The notes under the pieces were generated by a model. It saw only the letters and a list, made by a program, of their open reading frames with translations. It had not been told where the DNA came from and made no database searches. A stretch of DNA of 64,000 nt, from the NCBI RefSeq assembly GCF_012955605.1, contig NZ_CP052135.1:2058711-2122710 (forward strand). Direction: 5' to 3'. This DNA is from Bacillus fonticola (GTDB taxonomy: Bacteria; Bacillota; Bacilli; Bacillales; JC228). The position numbers were made by a program, and so were the translations under genes. Of the stretch, positions 61,286-64,000 are shown piece by piece (positions within the stretch are counted from its first letter, which is position 1; each line of letters begins with the position of its first letter).

Positions 61286-61638
61286 TGTGGAATCACATCG
61301 TCAACAGTGAGGAGTTCAGCATCTCCCCACAGACGTTCTAAATGATAATACGGGCGCTCGTCACGATGGAACACGTGCAGAACACAGTCACCTGCATCGA
61401 GTAATACCCACTTTGCCTCGTCAAATCCTTCTAGTCGTTTGACCTGATACCCATGTTTATCAGCTTGTTTTTTTGCTTCTCTAGCAATAGCCTGGACTTG
61501 TGTATCAGAGTTTCCATGACAAATAACAAAGTAATCTGTGAGAAGTGAAATTCCCTCCATACGTAAAATGGTCACATCGTGCGCCTTTTTCTCGACGACA
61601 GCCTCTACTATGTGTGTTAATTGTTGTTGATTTCCCAA
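61282..61638 (-). CDS. rsfS: Ribosomal silencing factor RsfS
   Basis: A 118-residue protein (YqeL/Iojap) that binds L14 and blocks subunit joining under starvation. VVEKKAHDVTILRMEGIS and WVLLDAGDCVLHVFHRDERPYY are the family signatures. It lies 5 bp after yqeK. Confidence 0.95.
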   Translation of the reverse strand: MGNQQQLTHIVEAVVEKKAHDVTILRMEGISLLTDYFVICHGNSDTQVQAIAREAKKQADKHGYQVKRLEGFDEAKWVLLDAGDCVLHVFHRDERPYYHLERLWGDAELLTVDDVIPQ

Positions 61639-61643
61639 TCGTT

Positions 61644-62210
61644 TTACCCCTTTCGCTGTACAAATGCATTATAGGTTTCTAAAGTTAACGGATAAATCAT
61701 TACTTGTCTATCCAGTAGAAAGCGTATCGTGTGTTGTGAAACGGCGATACACGCTTCCTCTAAGGATTGCTTCGCTTTTTCTCGTAACTGCTCTACTCCA
61801 GGATATGTACGACCAGGTTCAATCGCATCAGCAACAAACACAACTTGCTCTAACGGCATCATATTGGGTCTTCCTGTCGTATGACTTGCAATTGCCAACA
61901 ATACCTCCCGATCTGTAACGCCCCATTCGCGTTCTACGAGAAGGGCTCCTACAGGGGCATGCCACAATTCATGATGGTACTGTAAGAGTAAGTCCGGAAG
62001 TATAGGTTCCTCACGAATTATGCGCTGCATTTCATCACGATCTCGATATTTTGCATAATCATGAAAAATGGCTGCCATTTCAGCCTTTGCCATATCGACC
62101 CCGTAGGCTTCTGCAAGTTCAAGAGAAGATTCCACAACACCTAGTGTATGCTCGTAGCGGGCTTGCGGGAGCACTTTTTTCACAACAGTGAGTGCTTTAG
62201 CTCGTTCCAT
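61644..62210 (-). CDS. yqeK: HD-domain Ap4A hydrolase YqeK
   Basis: A 188-residue HD-superfamily phosphohydrolase; family members split diadenosine tetraphosphate into two ADP. Histidine in RYEHTLGVVE, the HD pair in IFHDYAKYRD, then YHHELWHAPVGA and AIASHTTGRP complete the metal site. ATG at 62210, 5 nt from AAGGAGGG; it lies inside the nadD 3' end (14-bp overlap). Confidence 0.93.
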   Translation of the reverse strand: MERAKALTVVKKVLPQARYEHTLGVVESSLELAEAYGVDMAKAEMAAIFHDYAKYRDRDEMQRIIREEPILPDLLLQYHHELWHAPVGALLVEREWGVTDREVLLAIASHTTGRPNMMPLEQVVFVADAIEPGRTYPGVEQLREKAKQSLEEACIAVSQHTIRFLLDRQVMIYPLTLETYNAFVQRKG

Positions 62211-62772
62211 ATAGTCCCTCCTTCCGAATCCAATTCCATACATTATCCGGTACAAGATATCGAACATTTTCCCCGTTGTTCAATTTGCTTCGAATCATAG
62301 AAGAAGAGACCGCCATGCTTGGCACTTCAACTTTTGTGAACTCGTACGGTGAATGAGTAGAATACCCTTCCCGCTCGACACCGATAAACTCTACTAGCTT
62401 GACGAGTTCTTCAATACGATGCCATTTCGGCAAGTAAGCAATCATATCCCCACCTATAAGAAATGAAAATGAAGCATCAAGGTACATTTTTTTTAGCGAC
62501 AACACCGTATCAACCGTGTATGATTTCCCCGAACGCTCAAGCTCGATCCCACAAAAGTGAAAAGATTCGTTCTCCTCACAAATGAGTTTGACCATTTGTG
62601 ATCTTGCTTCGTCAGATACTGCGTTCGACTTGTTTTTATGTGGGGGAGTACTCGTTGGAATCCACCACACCTCATCCAACTGGCATCTTTTCAACACTTC
62701 GTTCGCGATAATACAATGCCCAATGTGGGGAGGATCAAAGGTGCCTCCAAACAATCCGATGCGACGAGTCAT
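62197..62772 (-). CDS. nadD: Nicotinate-nucleotide adenylyltransferase
   Basis: A 191-residue enzyme of NAD synthesis that adenylates NaMN. GLFGGTFDPPHIGH (T/HxGH nucleotidyltransferase motif, ~7-20) and the C-terminal SSSMIRSKL are present. Translationally coupled to yhbY (4-bp overlap) and yqeK. Confidence 0.96.
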   Translation of the reverse strand: MTRRIGLFGGTFDPPHIGHCIIANEVLKRCQLDEVWWIPTSTPPHKNKSNAVSDEARSQMVKLICEENESFHFCGIELERSGKSYTVDTVLSLKKMYLDASFSFLIGGDMIAYLPKWHRIEELVKLVEFIGVEREGYSTHSPYEFTKVEVPSMAVSSSMIRSKLNNGENVRYLVPDNVWNWIRKEGLYGTS

Positions 62773-63071
62773 TGATGCTTTTTCGGTAGCTCAATTTTTT
62801 TATTTTCTCTACTTTCTTTGTACAAAACGATTGTACTACCGATTACTTGAACTAGTTCAGCTCTAGCTCCTTTAGAAAGCTTTGCAGCGACCTCGTCTTT
62901 ATCTTCCGCACAGTTTTGTAGTACGCTAACTTTCAATAGTTCTCGTGCTTCGAGAGCATCCCGTATTTGTTGAACTAGGTTCTCTCCAACACCTGCTTTT
63001 CCTACTTGGAAAATCGGTTGAATGTGGTGTGCTTTCGCGCGTAAAAAACGCTTTTGTTTGCCTGTTAACAT
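62769..63071 (-). CDS. yhbY: YhbY-family RNA-binding protein
   Basis: A 100-residue CRM-domain protein (YqeI) thought to act in 50S/30S assembly. It starts MLTGKQKRFLRAKAHHIQP and has the QVGKAGVGENLV loop that contacts RNA. ATG at 63071, 8 nt from AGGAGGG; it overlaps the end of aroE by 7 bp. Confidence 0.94.
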   Translation of the reverse strand: MLTGKQKRFLRAKAHHIQPIFQVGKAGVGENLVQQIRDALEARELLKVSVLQNCAEDKDEVAAKLSKGARAELVQVIGSTIVLYKESRENKKIELPKKHQ

Positions 63072-63901
63072 GTTGCTGTCCCTCCTAACTGGTTCGTAAT
63101 CAATCTTTTCCATGCCTCAATAGGCGCATCCGCTTCAGTCCACAGAGAAAATGCTAAGCGCGCTTGATGAACAAACATTGGAATCCCGTTTTGTACGCAA
63201 CACCCTTGGTTTCTTGCTGCTGTTAAGAGCTTTGTTTCAAAAGGGGTGTAAATGATGTCTACAACGCACGATCCCTCTCGGAAGTGCGCTTCTATTGGAG
63301 ATACATTTATATGAGGATACATACCGACAGAAGTGGTTTGCACCACTAGATCATACATCGTGCAGTCAACGATTCCTTCTTCGTAAGCTAGTACTTCCCC
63401 ACTATGAGAAAATGGACTTTCCTGCAAAAGATTTTGGGCGTTACCTGCTGTTCGATTATAAACATCTACTTGGCGAATCCCCGCGTCATGGAGCGTGTAT
63501 AAAATAGCTTTCGCTGCACCGCCAGCCCCTATAATAAGCACCCGATCACCTGTATTGACTTTACGCACCTCTTCTAACCCCTTTAAAAAACCAACGCCAT
63601 CCGTGTTATACCCTACATATTCTTCCCTAACTTTCACAACCGTGTTCACAGCACCGATCGCTTCACATAATGGATCAAGACGATCTAGATGTTGCACGAT
63701 CGTTTGCTTATGTGGGATCGTCACATTCCACCCTTGAATGTCTAAAGTTCGACAGGCAGTCACAAAGGCCGCGAGTTGATCATTTTTTATATGAAATGGC
63801 TGATAGTGTGCCGCTATATCAAGCTCATCAAACGCATAGTTGTGCAAAAGAGGCGATAGGGAATGAGCAATCGGATCGCCAACAACTCCATATAACTTCA
63901 T
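63065..63901 (-). CDS. aroE: Shikimate dehydrogenase
   Basis: A 278-residue enzyme that reduces 3-dehydroshikimate with NADPH. Substrate motif DPIAHSLSPLLHN, catalytic lysine in NVTIPHK, GAVNTVV, and NADP site GAGGAAKAI (~127-135). Full length. It follows yqeH by 12 bp. Confidence 0.96.
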   Translation of the reverse strand: MKLYGVVGDPIAHSLSPLLHNYAFDELDIAAHYQPFHIKNDQLAAFVTACRTLDIQGWNVTIPHKQTIVQHLDRLDPLCEAIGAVNTVVKVREEYVGYNTDGVGFLKGLEEVRKVNTGDRVLIIGAGGAAKAILYTLHDAGIRQVDVYNRTAGNAQNLLQESPFSHSGEVLAYEEGIVDCTMYDLVVQTTSVGMYPHINVSPIEAHFREGSCVVDIIYTPFETKLLTAARNQGCCVQNGIPMFVHQARLAFSLWTEADAPIEAWKRLITNQLGGTATC

Positions 63902-63913
63902 TACTCATCCCTC

Positions 63914-64000
63914 CTATAAAATAGCTTTGCGCACTAAACAGGTTACCCCTTTTGGTACGTATGCGCGCACACGGACACCTGGTGGAATTCGTACCCAACC
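63914..64000 (-). CDS. yqeH: Ribosome assembly GTPase YqeH, last 28 residues
   Basis: The last 28 codons of a gene that runs off the window. The reading GWVRIPPGVRVRAYVPKGV...RKAIL fits the YqeH C-terminus, and the position before aroE matches the conserved yqeH-aroE order. YqeH is a circularly permuted GTPase for 30S assembly; its G motifs are outside. Confidence 0.75.
   Translation of the reverse strand, partial: GWVRIPPGVRVRAYVPKGVTCLVRKAIL

Overview
The window looks like the chromosome of an endospore-forming member of the Bacillaceae (Firmicutes, low-to-moderate GC). The evidence is gene content and order. From ispG to yqeH it follows, almost gene for gene, the Bacillus subtilis segment that runs yqfX-yqfW-zur-yqfU-yqfT-nfo-cshB-yqfQ-ispH-yqfO-trmK-cccA-sigA-dnaG-ppsR-ccpN-glyS-glyQ-recO-yqzL-era-cdd-dgkA-ybeY-pgpH-phoH-yqfD-yqfC-floA-yqeZ-yqeY-rpsU-yqeW-mtaB-rsmE-prmA-dnaJ-dnaK-grpE-hrcA-hemW-lepA-yqxA-spoIIP-gpr-rpsT-holA-yqzM-comEC/EB/EA-comER-yqeM-rsfS-yqeK-nadD-yhbY-aroE-yqeH. 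The sporulation genes spoIIP, gpr, yqfC and yqfD place it among spore formers. I cannot name the genus from sequence alone.

Layout. 1-12 kb: isoprenoid enzymes (ispG, ispH), a zinc uptake unit (znuC-znuB-zur with a candidate Zur box), DNA repair (nfo), an RNA helicase (cshB) and small conserved genes. 12-25 kb: cytochrome c, an acyl-CoA dehydrogenase, the macromolecular-synthesis cluster (dnaG-sigA), ppsR-ccpN, glycyl-tRNA synthetase behind a T-box, recO and era-cdd-dgkA-ybeY. 25-35 kb: c-di-AMP phosphodiesterase pgpH, phoH, sporulation proteins yqfD/yqfC, flotillin floA with its NfeD partner, yqeY and rpsU. 35-44.6 kb: a Na/Pi symporter-like protein, deoC and the hrcA-grpE-dnaK-dnaJ-prmA-rsmE-mtaB stress operon under CIRCE. 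48-64 kb: hemW-lepA, the sporulation pair spoIIP and gpr, rpsT, holA, the comE competence operon, and the ribosome assembly/NAD cluster up to aroE and the tail of yqeH.

The one clearly accessory stretch is 44.7-48.0 kb, between hrcA and hemW, which are close neighbours in B. subtilis. It holds an unrecognised, translationally coupled two-gene unit, a decayed DDE transposase, and two kinds of dispersed repeat. The transposase is split by an array of twenty 20-bp units, exactly 400 bp. Removing those 400 bp restores the local reading frame. Two other intergenic regions (about 23.4 and 35.6 kb) hold looser tandem arrays with the same 19-21 bp period. A separate repeat of about 66 bp occurs at 16.5, 47.6 and 51.2 kb. 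These repeats are the least explained signals here. No tRNA, rRNA, CRISPR array or prophage was seen.

Most start sites were set by the Shine-Dalgarno sequence, and several are TTG or GTG. Gene names follow B. subtilis orthologues and are recognised from sequence and position, not from a database search.
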